DNA of 39,455 nt from Candidatus Altimarinota bacterium (GTDB lineage: Bacteria; Patescibacteriota; Gracilibacteria; JAHISY01). The notes under the pieces were generated by a model. That model saw only the letters and a list, made by a program, of their open reading frames with translations. It had not been told where the DNA came from and did not search any database. The stretch is taken from positions 1 through 39,455 of the forward strand of contig JAQVAZ010000007.1 in NCBI GenBank assembly GCA_028690585.1, in the 5' to 3' direction. Positions 9,364 to 17,964 of the stretch are shown here, piece by piece (position 1 is the stretch's first letter; every line of letters starts with the position of its first letter). The position numbers and the translations under genes were made by a program.

Positions 9364-9750
9364 CTACATCATGAAATAACCATAGTAGCTGAGATAACCT
9401 CCCACTAATACCATCGCAACCATTGCAACTTTCATTATCATTGCGTTGTTAAGCACTGGTTTAGCAATTGCAAAAGGTAGACTTGGGAAAGTGAGAAAAA
9501 TCGCACCTTTTACGATACTAGCCCAACCTAAGAAAGTGATAATTCCCGCTGCATTCCATCCCCAGATATTATGATTCAACACAACAATGAAACCCAAAAT
9601 CATAATCATGATTCCTGTGATGTAGGTTAAACCTTGGTTTTTTTCAAAATCATCTATCATTTTTTTGTAAAACTTCAGATGCAGCAGGAAACCGATTCCT
9701 GCAGCCAGGAATGTTGGCCCGATGATTTGAGCTAAAGTGAGTGTTTCCAT
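9364..9750 (-). CDS. Small four-helix membrane protein, function unknown
   Basis: A 128-residue hydrophobic protein with four likely membrane helices near residues 5-24, 42-60, 66-90 and 104-125. The pattern VLNHNIWGWNAAGIITFLGWASIVKGA, with a conserved-looking Asn-His and Trp pair and a Gly-Trp...Lys-Gly in the next helix, reminds me of small membrane proteins common in Patescibacteria genomes. I know no function for them. It is monocistronic, with its own promoter and a hairpin behind it. The leader ends in TTAACCCCTCTCTCT before the ATG, with no ribosome binding site. Confidence 0.75.
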   Translation of the reverse strand: METLTLAQIIGPTFLAAGIGFLLHLKFYKKMIDDFEKNQGLTYITGIMIMILGFIVVLNHNIWGWNAAGIITFLGWASIVKGAIFLTFPSLPFAIAKPVLNNAMIMKVAMVAMVLVGGYLSYYGYFMM

Positions 9751-9780
9751 AGAGAGAGGGGTTAAGAAATAACTGGTTTT

Positions 9781-9810
9781 ATTGTATACAAAAATTACTC
9801 AATGAAGCAA
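9781..9810 (-). promoter_or_regulatory. Predicted promoter of the 9364-9750 gene
   Basis: On the complement, TTGCTT (9810-9805) and TACAAT (9786-9781) are 18 bases apart. Transcription would start near 9774, giving a leader of about 24 bases. Confidence 0.45.
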
Positions 9811-9831
9811 GTGGGTATAATTTCTAAATAC

Positions 9832-9861
9832 TTTACAGAAAGTAAATTCTATTGATAAAAT
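9832..9861 (+). promoter_or_regulatory. Predicted promoter of the 9890-10639 gene
   Basis: TTTACA (9832-9837) and TAAAAT (9856-9861) are 18 bases apart. Transcription would start near 9868, leaving about 22 bases of leader. Confidence 0.4.
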
Positions 9862-9889
9862 TAACCACTAATTTTTAATCATAAACTCC

Positions 9890-10639
9890 ATGCGTGAAAC
9901 ACCTAGAAACCCCGAAGATGTTATCGAAGAAATTCAAGCAATCTTCACAGCTGCAATTCACAGAATTGCGGAAGCTGCAAAAACAGCTGGAGAAGAAAAA
10001 GCGTGGATTCTCCCAGGAGATATTTCATGTGATGCGAATCAACCAGATGCGGATAGGGTTTTAGAATTATTAGAATTTTTCCCAGATAAACTTTCAACTA
10101 TAGCAGCAAGTTTAGATATGGATGTAGATGATTTAGAAATTGTGTTATTAGCTGAGAGAAGAAAACATTTACTATCCGAAAAACAAGCAGCTGAAGCGAA
10201 AGGTGAAACGCAAATAGCAGCGGATTTAGCAAATGAAGTATTTCAAAATGATGGAGTTTTAACTTTAGCTATAAAAACCAGAGAATTACTGAAAGAAGTG
10301 ATGAATCTACAACCTGATTTCCAAACAATATTGCTTGAAGTAATTAGAAGAAAAGGAGGTGAAATTATAACTGATGAAGATGGTAAATCTTATCTAGAGG
10401 TAAAAGTAAAAACTGTAGTAACTGGTGGTGAATTCACTGGAGTAATGGAAGTTGAATTAACTATTGAAAATTTAGCTGATGAGGGAATTTTCAACTCCAT
10501 CGCAGAAACTTTAGGTTTAACTGATGAAGAGAAGGAAAATTTAAAATTCTTTATTAGAGGAGAAAAAGCAAAAGCAGATGCTAGAAAAGCAGCTGAAGAA
10601 TTACTAGCTTTTGCAAAAGCAGCAACTCCCGAAAATTAA
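9890..10639 (+). CDS. Acidic protein of unknown function
   Basis: I do not recognise this 249-residue protein. It has no signal peptide or membrane helix and appears soluble, acidic and mostly helical. A central stretch near residues 155-190 (GGEIITDEDGKSYLEVKVKT then GGEFTGVMEVELT) looks like beta hairpins. The last third is helical and Lys/Ala/Glu-rich. Codons are more AT-rich and contain fewer GCG/CGC than the neighbouring housekeeping genes, a trait shared with other unknown genes in this window. It converges on rmuC, with the two stop codons overlapping by 4 bases. It is a real gene by length, codon pattern and its own promoter. Confidence 0.7.
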   Translation: MRETPRNPEDVIEEIQAIFTAAIHRIAEAAKTAGEEKAWILPGDISCDANQPDADRVLELLEFFPDKLSTIAASLDMDVDDLEIVLLAERRKHLLSEKQAAEAKGETQIAADLANEVFQNDGVLTLAIKTRELLKEVMNLQPDFQTILLEVIRRKGGEIITDEDGKSYLEVKVKTVVTGGEFTGVMEVELTIENLADEGIFNSIAETLGLTDEEKENLKFFIRGEKAKADARKAAEELLAFAKAATPEN

Positions 10640-11754
10640 TCCTCCAACTCCAACTTCTCATTCTCCTCAGCTGCAATCACCACTTTCTCTTCTTTGATTT
10701 CTGCGAGTGGTAAAGCATCGCTGTATTCCCCCACTCTTTCAATCTTCATCTCCAGCTTGGTATAACCAGAAACGGTTTCATCCATATTCTTCTTCGCATT
10801 GTTGAGATGCTTTGCGGTGAGTGTAAGTGCTTCACCAAATTTAGTTGCTTCGGTTTTTACACCAGCAATGAGTCCGAGAACTTTCTTCGCATTCTCTTCA
10901 AATCTCTCACTCTGATAAGCAACCAAAACCACCCGCAGGAAATAGAAAAATGAGTTAGGAGAAACTAGCTGCACATTTTTACTTCTAGCGTATTTGGAGA
11001 TTTCATTATTCTCACTCGCTTCGTTGTAGATCGATTCCGCTGGGAGATAAAGCACCGCAAAATCCACGGTGTTTTCTTCCGGGCGAATATATTTCTTCGC
11101 AATCGCATCGATGTGCTTCTTCATATCTTTTGCAAACTCTTTGCGCGCAGCTTCTGCATCTTTTTCTGCTTCCGCTTGCTGCATCTTCTCGAAGTTTTCG
11201 AGTGGGAATTTGGAATCCACTGGAATCAAACCATTCTTAGTTTCGATTACCGCATCGACAGTTTCTCCACTTTGAAAAGCATATTGAAGTTTCCATTTTT
11301 CATTTGGGAGTGAATCACTCAGCATTTCTTTGAGACCTTCTTCTCCGAGATTGCCACGGCGTTTTCCATGCTTGAGGAAGTGTGTAAGAGATTCCATGCT
11401 GCCTCTTATCTCACTCATCTTTCCTAATTCTCCAGAAACTACACCGATTACTTTGGCAGCATTGTCTAATCTCTCTCCTAATACTTTCGTGTTTTCCGAA
11501 ATCTTCGCATCTACACTCTGGTTGAGATTAGCGAATTTGGTTTCGAGTAAGCGCAAAGTTTCCAGAGTTTCTTTGCGAGTTTCTCCACCTTGGCGATTGA
11601 TTTCTTTGCGGAGGTTTTCGATAACCTCCAGCATGAGTTTTTGCGTGGTATCTTCCTGTGGTTTTTGTAATTCCTCGAATTTACGGTGAATGAAAAAACC
11701 AAACCCCGCAAACGCGAGGAGTAGCGCAATCACGAGAAACCAAATTTCATTCAT
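10636..11754 (-). CDS. rmuC: RmuC-family DNA recombination protein
   Basis: The 372-residue protein has the RmuC layout: an N-terminal membrane helix (residues 4-22), a coiled coil to about 120, and the conserved domain from about 130. Family patterns include KRRGNLGEEGLKEMLSD, then PVDSKFPLENFEKM and DFAVLYLPAESIYNEA. The Asp in VDSKFPLE belongs to the predicted nuclease-like core. RmuC limits recombination at inverted repeats, a suggestive role in a genome this rich in palindromes, though that link is my inference. The N-terminal helix implies inner-membrane anchoring. The stop overlaps that of the convergent upstream gene. Confidence 0.9.
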   Translation of the reverse strand: MNEIWFLVIALLLAFAGFGFFIHRKFEELQKPQEDTTQKLMLEVIENLRKEINRQGGETRKETLETLRLLETKFANLNQSVDAKISENTKVLGERLDNAAKVIGVVSGELGKMSEIRGSMESLTHFLKHGKRRGNLGEEGLKEMLSDSLPNEKWKLQYAFQSGETVDAVIETKNGLIPVDSKFPLENFEKMQQAEAEKDAEAARKEFAKDMKKHIDAIAKKYIRPEENTVDFAVLYLPAESIYNEASENNEISKYARSKNVQLVSPNSFFYFLRVVLVAYQSERFEENAKKVLGLIAGVKTEATKFGEALTLTAKHLNNAKKNMDETVSGYTKLEMKIERVGEYSDALPLAEIKEEKVVIAAEENEKLELED

Positions 11755-11781
11755 AAAGATTTTTTAGGATGCCAGGCTTTG

Positions 11782-11790
11782 ATTTTAGCA
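11782..11790 (-). promoter_or_regulatory. Extended -10 promoter of rmuC
   Basis: The complement reads TTTGCTAAAAT, an extended -10 (TGC plus TAAAAT), with no clear -35 box. Transcription would start near 11775, leaving about 20 bases of leader. Confidence 0.45.
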
Positions 11791-11825
11791 AACTTCCGTT
11801 ACCTCCCGATAAATCAGCGCCACTA

Positions 11826-11855
11826 AACTTCTCGATGCGCTTCGCTTACTCGAAG
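11826..11855. repeat. 30-base intergenic repeat, inverted copy at 19702-19731
   Basis: The 30 bases here begin AACTTCTCGATGCGCTTCG. They recur as the reverse complement at 19702-19731 with one mismatch. Both copies are intergenic and each contains a GCGC-rich imperfect palindrome. Confidence 0.7.
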
Positions 11856-11924
11856 AAAAAAGTGGGAAGTAAATCCAAAAACAATTCCAACAGTTAAAAC
11901 AATTTGAACATTTAGAACTTTCCA

Positions 11925-12485
11925 TTATTCCGCGGAAGCTTCCGCTGCTGCAGCTGCCTGCGCTTCTGCTTCGATATCGATAATTTTGCGCGCTGCGCCA
12001 ATCTTCTGCAGGAAAGCGACTACTGCTTCATGGAGATACTTTTTCAGATCTTCACCATTGCGAATCGCTTCTCTCACCGCTGTCGCAGTGATGCGATATT
12101 TCATCTTTGGCTCAATCACTTTCTTCTTTTTGATCTTGCGAAAAAGCTCTTGCACTTTTGGATTACCACTCACCACCGTATCGAAATCTGGGCAAGTATC
12201 TATCACTTGCTTCACCCATTTCTCATCATCACCGATATCTGGCAGTGGAATCACTTTGTATCTATCCTGCGCAACTTTCAATGCATCCATCGTCGCTTTT
12301 ACCATCGCATGCCTCTCACCCACAGTGAAAGGATTTTCGAGAGTGCGGAATTTATCACTACTCCCAATCACCACTAAGACTTGGTCATATTCTTCTACTA
12401 AATCTTGCAACACAGAAAGGTGTCCGCGATGAAACGGTTGGAATCTTCCGATGAAAGCAACGCGAGAAACTTTTTTGGCTGGCAT
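11925..12485 (-). CDS. nadM: Nicotinamide-nucleotide adenylyltransferase, archaeal (NadM-like) type
   Basis: A 186-residue nucleotidyltransferase. The N-terminus RVAFIGRFQPFHRGHLSVL carries the HxGH signature at His19-His22. SGNPKVQELF and the C-terminal KYRITATAVREAI correspond to the second nucleotide-binding motif, where NadM proteins usually read ISGT followed by an Arg; here the Gly is Ala. It would join NMN (or NaMN) with ATP to make NAD, supplying the NAD kinase encoded at 26781-27647. The last 20 residues are an Ala/Glu-rich tail not needed for the fold. The start is the first ATG after a promoter. Confidence 0.88.
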   Translation of the reverse strand: MPAKKVSRVAFIGRFQPFHRGHLSVLQDLVEEYDQVLVVIGSSDKFRTLENPFTVGERHAMVKATMDALKVAQDRYKVIPLPDIGDDEKWVKQVIDTCPDFDTVVSGNPKVQELFRKIKKKKVIEPKMKYRITATAVREAIRNGEDLKKYLHEAVVAFLQKIGAARKIIDIEAEAQAAAAAEASAE

Positions 12486-12515
12486 AACTAAAGGAATTTC
12501 TATTTTTAGGGCTTT

Positions 12516-12524
12516 ATTCTAGCA
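12516..12524 (-). promoter_or_regulatory. Extended -10 promoter of nadM
   Basis: The complement reads GTGCTAGAAT, the extended -10 form TGC plus TAGAAT seen repeatedly in this window. The predicted start near 12509 leaves about 24 bases of leader. Confidence 0.5.
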
Positions 12525-12544
12525 CAGCTTTGGCAAGCTGGGAA

Positions 12545-15500
12545 TTATCTCACCTCTACATTTTTCCTGCTAGAGATAATGGTTTTACCAACTGCATCCT
12601 TCGCTTTGAAATACAACTCATACTTCCCCGCCCCGAATCCACTCCAAACCGCGGAGAAAGTTTCAGTAGTAGGATTGGTAAGCGTTGCGAAAGAATCACG
12701 CGCGCCAGTTTCTTTATTTCGCGCGATAAATTCTACTTCTACTGGTTTCATCGCAGCTGAATTAATTTGACCGCGCACTTCGAGTTTAGTAGTGCCATTT
12801 TCTACTACGGTGCCATCCGCAGGAGAGATAATCGAATAATCTTCGAGATTTCCATCACCTGCCACCACAACGAAACTAGCTTCTGAGCTGATAGAGAAAC
12901 CCGTGGAATCCGTGGCAGTTACTCTCACTTTGTGATTTCCGAGAGAGGTGCTGGAGCGAATTACCAGAGGAAATTGATAAGGCGTGGAAGTAACTTCTCC
13001 CACTTTGTTCCCATCGAGAAAAAAAACTACGCTAGCAACATCACTACCAGAATCATAAGCAGCCGCCTTCACGAGTAAAGTGGAATCGCGCGAAACTTCT
13101 TGCCCACTAGTTGGAGAAGTAATCCTCACAGTTGGCTGCTGCGTATCCGCACCAACGAAAACCTCCACAGATGAAGTATCGGAGTAATACAGCTTATCGT
13201 AAACCTTCGCGGTAATTGTAAATTTATCACCATCAGCAGCGCGTAGTGAGATAGGAATAATTCCCTTCGCATCTCCAGAGGAAGTAGTAGAGACTAATTC
13301 GCCATCACGGTAAAACTCTACTTTCTCCACGCCACTCGAAGCGGTGACATCGACGAAAATTCCAAGAGTGCCTTTGGCTACAGTGGAGCCTGAGACTGGA
13401 GAAACAATTGTAATCCGAGGAGGATTCTTCGCAGTGGCTGCTGTATGCACGTCATCATATTCGGTTGGTGCTATGGAAAAATTTGCATCGGTTTGCCCAG
13501 AATAAGCTTGCATCCAAGCTCTCACCGGTTTTTCCCAATCAGGATCATCAGGTCTTTCAGAGTGAATATTTACAAATGTTTTCTGCACCTTCGCGCTTTC
13601 GGGAGTATATTCGGTAGGAAGTTTGCCAGAAGCTGCATCGACTGTAATTGTGATGAAAGCGTTATCTACTTCGAGTGGCACGGATTGCGCCGCGAAATAA
13701 TCCACAACGATTTTGTCGGAAGGTGTGGAATCGCTAGGCAGCTTACCAGTCAGCCAACTCACACTACGTTGCACAATTCCCTCAGGCATCGTGAAGTTTT
13801 CTACTGGTAGATTGGTATGCGCATATTCCATGAATTTCTTCCAAATTGGCGCAGCAACAGTAAGACCTTCTGCATGAATATTCATCGCAGTGTTGTTGTT
13901 ATTACCCAGCCACACCGCTGTCGCAATCTGCGGAGTGAAACCAATCGTCCAAATATCGCCTGGCAACACATCATTCTTTTCTTTACCGAAACGGCGATTG
14001 GCGGTGCCAGTCTTGGCGCCTGATGGCCTGCCAGCAAGAGTGAGATAACCATTCCAACCAGCAGGGCGACTATTTGGATCTGTGAGAATACTTTTCACAA
14101 GGAAAGCACTTTGCTCATCTAGCGCTTCGTGTTTCTCGATTTTATCGGCTTCGAATTCATCAAGAATATTTCCTTGGCTATCAGTAACTTTGAGAATCGG
14201 AGTAAGCGGAATATATACACCATCATTATTGAAAACATTGTAAGCCGCCAACATCTCAGTCATCGGCACTTCACCAGCACCGAGCCCGATCGAAGGCCCG
14301 TAACTTCCATTATTCAAGAGAGTATCGATTCCCATTGCTTTCGCTTGCGCAACGATAGCTGGCTCACCAGCAAGAATTGCCATCTTTACCGCAGGAATAT
14401 TGCGGCTGCCACCCAACGCTTTGCGAATCGTAGTTGGTCCCCAAGTGCCTCCATCGAAATTCTTAGGCTCATAAGGACTGCCAGAATTCGCACCGAAAAC
14501 TGTATCTACATCCCATAACACGCTGCCTGGCGCATAACCTTGAGTGAAACCTGTAGCGTAAACAATCGGCTTGAAACTACTACCAGGTTGGCGGGAGCGA
14601 TCAGCAAGATTCGTAGCACCATCATTACCAGTGCCATCAGTGTTTAGAGTTTCGAAGTAATCACGGCTGCCAACCATCGCAAGGATTTGCCCAGTTTTTG
14701 CATCGATAGAAAGTAGCGCAGCATTATTTGCACCACCATAATCTGGTTTCCAGGTAATCACACCTTTATCATCCACTGTGTGTGGGAAATGATTGCTGAT
14801 TAATTCTTCTGCTTTTACCTGTAAATCTGGATTGAGTGTAGTGAAAACACGCAAGCCTCCTCTCTCAACTAAATCTTTTCCATATTTCTCTTCGAGTAAA
14901 TCTCTCACATAGAAAATAAAATGTGGCGCTGCGATATCTTCACGATATTTGGTGAATTGCAGATTATTTGATTCCTGCCAAGCAGCGAGATATTCCTCCT
15001 CGGTAATGAATCCTAAATCCAACATGCGATTCAAAACATAATCTTTCCTTCCAGGAGTGTAATCAGGATCTTCTGGATTCATACAAGTAAAAACCACCAC
15101 TGCTTCCGCTGGCGCAAAATCCTCACGCTTTTGAGTGAAGTTGAGAGAATCAATTTCTAACGGAATATCTCCTACGCTTGCAGTGAAAAATCCATTTTTG
15201 GAAATAATAGTAAACTCATTTTCAAAAGGCATCGTAATTGTATCCCCTACCTTGAAATTACCTTCTTTAAATTTGTCTCCATCAGAAAGTAACTTCAGAT
15301 AAACATTCCCTGTAACTTTGATTTCTAGATCTGCAGCTGCTGCTTCCTTCACTTCCTGATTCGAGCAACTTCCCATGAGTAAATCCCGATTTTGCCCGTA
15401 AGGGCTGTAGCGTGAAGGTGCTTGTGGCAAACCTGCCAAAACTACACTTTCTGCGAGAGTGAGATTCTCTGCATCTTTCCCGAAGAAAGTTTGTGCGGCG

Positions 15501-16123
15501 GCTTGGATTCCGTAAGCATTGTTTCCGTAGGGAATCCGATTGAGATACATCGTGAGAATCTCCTCTTTGGAGAAATTGTTTTCTACTTTCAGCGCGAGTA
15601 GCAACTCTTGGATTTTGCGCCAGTAAGTTCTTTCTGGTGAGAGATACACATTCTTCACGAATTGTTGAGTAATCGTGCTACCTCCGCGTGGCCGACCGAT
15701 TCCGATTTCACTCAGCATCGCTTTCATAATCGCATCTACATCGAAACCAGGATGATGGTAAAAGTTATCATCTTCCGCGGCGATAGTAGCGAGTTGCACA
15801 CTTTCTGGAATTTTTTCCATCGGAACTTCAAAACGATTCTCATCTCCGTGAATTGTGTAAAGCTCCCCTCCAGTGGAATCGTAAATAATCGTAGATTGGC
15901 TAGCGAAAAGCGCTTCTTCGTTTTTGATATCTGGGAGAATCGGAGTGAAAACAAAAGCGATAATCTGCAGCAAAATCAAAACGATGTAAGTGCGGAAGAG
16001 AAAACCAAAAACCGCCACTCCTCCCCAGACTCCCACATGCAGATACCACTTCCTTTTACCTACTCTTTCCTCGTGGCGTTTTCGCATTACTCCCAGCGTA
16101 GTTACCTTGAATTTTTTCAGCAT
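12545..16123 (-). CDS. Class A penicillin-binding protein (PBP1A type) with Ig-like C-terminal domains
   Basis: About 1192 residues from the ATG at 16123. Order: basic N-terminus, membrane helix near 32-60, glycosyltransferase family 51 domain (catalytic Glu117 in AAEDDNFYHH, GGSTITQQFVKN), then transpeptidase domain with Ser515 in SSFK, SRN at 573 and KTG at 704. Two or three Ig-like repeats follow (near 850-1080), then a final beta-rich domain. An extra segment of about 110 residues (near 248-357) interrupts the usual link between the two catalytic domains and carries two Cys. The protein polymerises and cross-links peptidoglycan. An in-frame ATG at 16240 would translate a palindromic repeat, and one at 16156 overlaps the promoter, so I chose 16123. 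Confidence 0.93.
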   Translation of the reverse strand: MLKKFKVTTLGVMRKRHEERVGKRKWYLHVGVWGGVAVFGFLFRTYIVLILLQIIAFVFTPILPDIKNEEALFASQSTIIYDSTGGELYTIHGDENRFEVPMEKIPESVQLATIAAEDDNFYHHPGFDVDAIMKAMLSEIGIGRPRGGSTITQQFVKNVYLSPERTYWRKIQELLLALKVENNFSKEEILTMYLNRIPYGNNAYGIQAAAQTFFGKDAENLTLAESVVLAGLPQAPSRYSPYGQNRDLLMGSCSNQEVKEAAAADLEIKVTGNVYLKLLSDGDKFKEGNFKVGDTITMPFENEFTIISKNGFFTASVGDIPLEIDSLNFTQKREDFAPAEAVVVFTCMNPEDPDYTPGRKDYVLNRMLDLGFITEEEYLAAWQESNNLQFTKYREDIAAPHFIFYVRDLLEEKYGKDLVERGGLRVFTTLNPDLQVKAEELISNHFPHTVDDKGVITWKPDYGGANNAALLSIDAKTGQILAMVGSRDYFETLNTDGTGNDGATNLADRSRQPGSSFKPIVYATGFTQGYAPGSVLWDVDTVFGANSGSPYEPKNFDGGTWGPTTIRKALGGSRNIPAVKMAILAGEPAIVAQAKAMGIDTLLNNGSYGPSIGLGAGEVPMTEMLAAYNVFNNDGVYIPLTPILKVTDSQGNILDEFEADKIEKHEALDEQSAFLVKSILTDPNSRPAGWNGYLTLAGRPSGAKTGTANRRFGKEKNDVLPGDIWTIGFTPQIATAVWLGNNNNTAMNIHAEGLTVAAPIWKKFMEYAHTNLPVENFTMPEGIVQRSVSWLTGKLPSDSTPSDKIVVDYFAAQSVPLEVDNAFITITVDAASGKLPTEYTPESAKVQKTFVNIHSERPDDPDWEKPVRAWMQAYSGQTDANFSIAPTEYDDVHTAATAKNPPRITIVSPVSGSTVAKGTLGIFVDVTASSGVEKVEFYRDGELVSTTSSGDAKGIIPISLRAADGDKFTITAKVYDKLYYSDTSSVEVFVGADTQQPTVRITSPTSGQEVSRDSTLLVKAAAYDSGSDVASVVFFLDGNKVGEVTSTPYQFPLVIRSSTSLGNHKVRVTATDSTGFSISSEASFVVVAGDGNLEDYSIISPADGTVVENGTTKLEVRGQINSAAMKPVEVEFIARNKETGARDSFATLTNPTTETFSAVWSGFGAGKYELYFKAKDAVGKTIISSRKNVEVR

Positions 16124-16146
16124 AAATTTTGCTTTTAGCGCAAAGG

Positions 16147-16155
16147 ATTTTAGCA
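16147..16155 (-). promoter_or_regulatory. Extended -10 promoter deciding the PBP start
   Basis: The complement reads TATGCTAAAAT. TGC plus TAAAAT sits over the in-frame ATG at 16156, so a transcript starting near 16140 would exclude that ATG and leave about 17 bases before the ATG at 16123. Confidence 0.45.
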
Positions 16156-16199
16156 TAAACACCCCAAACGGGGTTTTGAAGGGAAAATAATCGGGCGCA

Positions 16200-16222
16200 G
16201 GTTCAAGTTTATAACTTGAACC
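16200..16222 (+). repeat. REP-like hairpin, left member of a head-to-head pair
   Basis: A perfect hairpin: GGTTCAAGTT, loop TAT, AACTTGAACC. It is preceded by GCA, giving a GCAGGT flank on one side only. A second copy of the same plan lies inverted at 16278-16300, so the pair resembles a BIME. A third relative is at 24381-24405. Confidence 0.75.
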
Positions 16223-16277
16223 ACTCGTTTCTGAAACCAAGTTGAGCTTGAAAACTTCGTGATTTTAAAAAACACAT

Positions 16278-16300
16278 GGTTCGGATTACAAATCCGAACC
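16278..16300 (-). repeat. REP-like hairpin, right member of the pair
   Basis: GGTTCGGATT, loop ACA, AATCCGAACC: 10-pair stem, 3-base loop. On the complement it is also preceded by GCA, so its orientation opposes the copy at 16200-16222. The stems differ in sequence but share GGTTC ends and a TTTRTAA core. Confidence 0.75.
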
Positions 16301-16335
16301 TGCTGGAAGTGTCACATCTTATTCCTACTTCCGTA

Positions 16336-16363
16336 GCATAGTTATCTGTCATCCCCGCGAGGA
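16336..16363. repeat. Duplicated fragment of the dgt 3' end
   Basis: These 28 bases match 16831-16858 inside dgt at 26 positions. In the dgt frame the fragment still reads LAGMTDNYA, the conserved C-terminal dgt motif. The two copies flank the 134-residue gene at 16342-16746, whose last codons lie in the fragment in a different frame. Confidence 0.75.
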
Positions 16364-16746
16364 TTTTGAATTAATTTCAGGTATTCTGAAATCACTATTG
16401 CTTGCACTTTATCAATTATGCGACCTAAAATAATATCTGTTTGTAAATTTACAACACCACGCTCACGTGCTGCCCTACAAATAGCTTGAATAGTAAATTC
16501 AATCGCAACCTGAATTGCAATATATTCTGAATCTCCCACCCCTATTCTCTCTCGAAATTTCTCACCAGCTGCAGCGAGTTGGTATTGGTAACCACCAGCA
16601 CAAAAATTATCCGCAGCTTCGACTAGAATCAAGTGACTATCCCCATCTAATACTTTGCGAAGAATAGAATCACTGACTTCTGTAAAAATTCCTACTTTTC
16701 TTTCAATCTCAGGTTGCTCTGGATTATCTTGTGGATTTTCAGTCAT
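16342..16746 (-). CDS. Small protein of unknown function flanked by dgt-derived direct repeats
   Basis: I do not recognise this 134-residue protein. It looks soluble and helical, with a Pro/Glu/Asn-rich N-terminus (residues 1-18), two helices around FTEVSDSILRKVLDGD and EYIAIQVAIEFTIQAICRAA, and an Ile-rich C-terminal helix. There is no signal peptide or membrane helix. Its final residues NPRGDDR are read from a copied dgt fragment in another frame, so the C-terminus is probably a by-product of the duplication. A TAAAAT box lies about 21 bases upstream, and the leader is CCTTTAATTTTTATTT before the ATG. Codons are AT-rich like those of the other unknown genes here. Confidence 0.6.
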   Translation of the reverse strand: MTENPQDNPEQPEIERKVGIFTEVSDSILRKVLDGDSHLILVEAADNFCAGGYQYQLAAAGEKFRERIGVGDSEYIAIQVAIEFTIQAICRAARERGVVNLQTDIILGRIIDKVQAIVISEYLKLIQNPRGDDR

Positions 16747-16805
16747 AAATAAAAATTAAAGGAGACGATTTTAACTTATTCCCTTAATAAATGTAAGTCT
16801 TTAAA

Positions 16806-17921
16806 TTATAACCTCGCGCAAAACTCATTCGCATAGTTATCTGTCATTCCCGCTAGGAAATCAGCACAAACTTGGTGAAGCGAATCTTTTTCTAGCCTTA
16901 GCGCGAATTCAATCGGTAGCAACTTCGGATTAGTAATCAAAGCTTCGAAGATGCATTGAATCGTCTCCGCGCCTTGATTGCTTAATTCCGCTACAGTTTC
17001 GGAGTTGTAAAAATTGGTGAAAAGAAATCCGCGTAGCTCCGCGAGATTTTGCTGCATCAATGGTGAGAATTGCGCGAGTGGTTTCTGGAAATCTTTTACC
17101 TGCTGAAGTGAAGTGATCTTGTTGGCTTCCAGATTCGCTTCGGTAGTAAGAAGTAAATCAGTAGTAAGCAGCGCAATCACCGCAGAAACTGCGCGATGGT
17201 GAAAAGCTTCGGTGGGAAGCTTCGCATCCACTTTTTTCAGCGCTTGCTGCCACAAAGCAAACTTAGATAAATCTTCCCGCGCAAAAATCCCTGAGCGCAA
17301 TCCATCATCGATATCGTGATTGGTATAAGCAATCTCATCCGCGAGATTTACCAACTGCGCCTCCAGACTCGGAGAAGTTTGAAATTTTTCTTCGCGCTGG
17401 TCGTAACTTGATTGATGTTTGTGCAATCCATCCAGTAATTCGAGACTTACATTCAATCCATCGAAATCTGGATATTTTTTCTCAAGCGTTGTGAGAATTC
17501 TGCGCGATTGGCGATTGTGTTCGAAACCCTCTCCGTAAGTAAGTAGTAACTCATTAAGTTTTTCTTCACCCACATGCCCAAAAGGTGTATGGCCCAAATC
17601 ATGCGCTAGCGCGATAGCTTCAGCCAAATCTTCATTTAATCCGAGATTCCGCGCGAGGCTGCGAGAAATCTGCGCCACTTCCAGTGTGTGAGTCAGGCGA
17701 TTGCGGAAATGATCTCCATGATGCGCTACGAAAACTTGCGTTTTGCCACGCAATCTCCGGAAACTTTTGGAGTGGATAATGCGCGCGATATCGCGCTGAT
17801 AAGCGGTGCGAAATTTATCGGGAGTCTCGGGAAATTCGCGAGTCGCCTCGGCAGAAAAAACCGCATAAGGCGCGAAGGTTTCCTTCTCCCGTTTCTCGAG
17901 ATTTTCACGAGTAAGTAGCAA
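16806..17921 (-). CDS. dgt: Deoxyguanosinetriphosphate triphosphohydrolase-like HD protein
   Basis: A 371-residue HD-superfamily protein. The metal-site motifs are RLTHTLEVAQ (His78) and AHDLGHTPFGHVGE (His107-Asp108), followed by FEHNRQSRRIL and DEIAYTNHDIDDGL. The C-terminal AGMTDNYA is also typical of the family. These enzymes remove triphosphate from dNTPs and help balance nucleotide pools. The only usual start in frame after an upstream TAA is TTG at 17921, preceded by a weak GGTGAT; I use it. The gene lies 43 bases downstream of another minus-strand gene and may be cotranscribed with it. A piece of its 3' end is copied at 16336-16363. Confidence 0.92.
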   Translation of the reverse strand: MLLTRENLEKREKETFAPYAVFSAEATREFPETPDKFRTAYQRDIARIIHSKSFRRLRGKTQVFVAHHGDHFRNRLTHTLEVAQISRSLARNLGLNEDLAEAIALAHDLGHTPFGHVGEEKLNELLLTYGEGFEHNRQSRRILTTLEKKYPDFDGLNVSLELLDGLHKHQSSYDQREEKFQTSPSLEAQLVNLADEIAYTNHDIDDGLRSGIFAREDLSKFALWQQALKKVDAKLPTEAFHHRAVSAVIALLTTDLLLTTEANLEANKITSLQQVKDFQKPLAQFSPLMQQNLAELRGFLFTNFYNSETVAELSNQGAETIQCIFEALITNPKLLPIEFALRLEKDSLHQVCADFLAGMTDNYANEFCARL

Positions 17922-17964
17922 ATCACCAAACTTAAAGCAGAGAGTAATTTACCACTAAAACGGA

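Noticed and set aside
16124-16240. Upstream in-frame ATGs for the penicillin-binding protein
   Set aside because: The first translates a REP-like hairpin and the second overlaps an extended -10 box.
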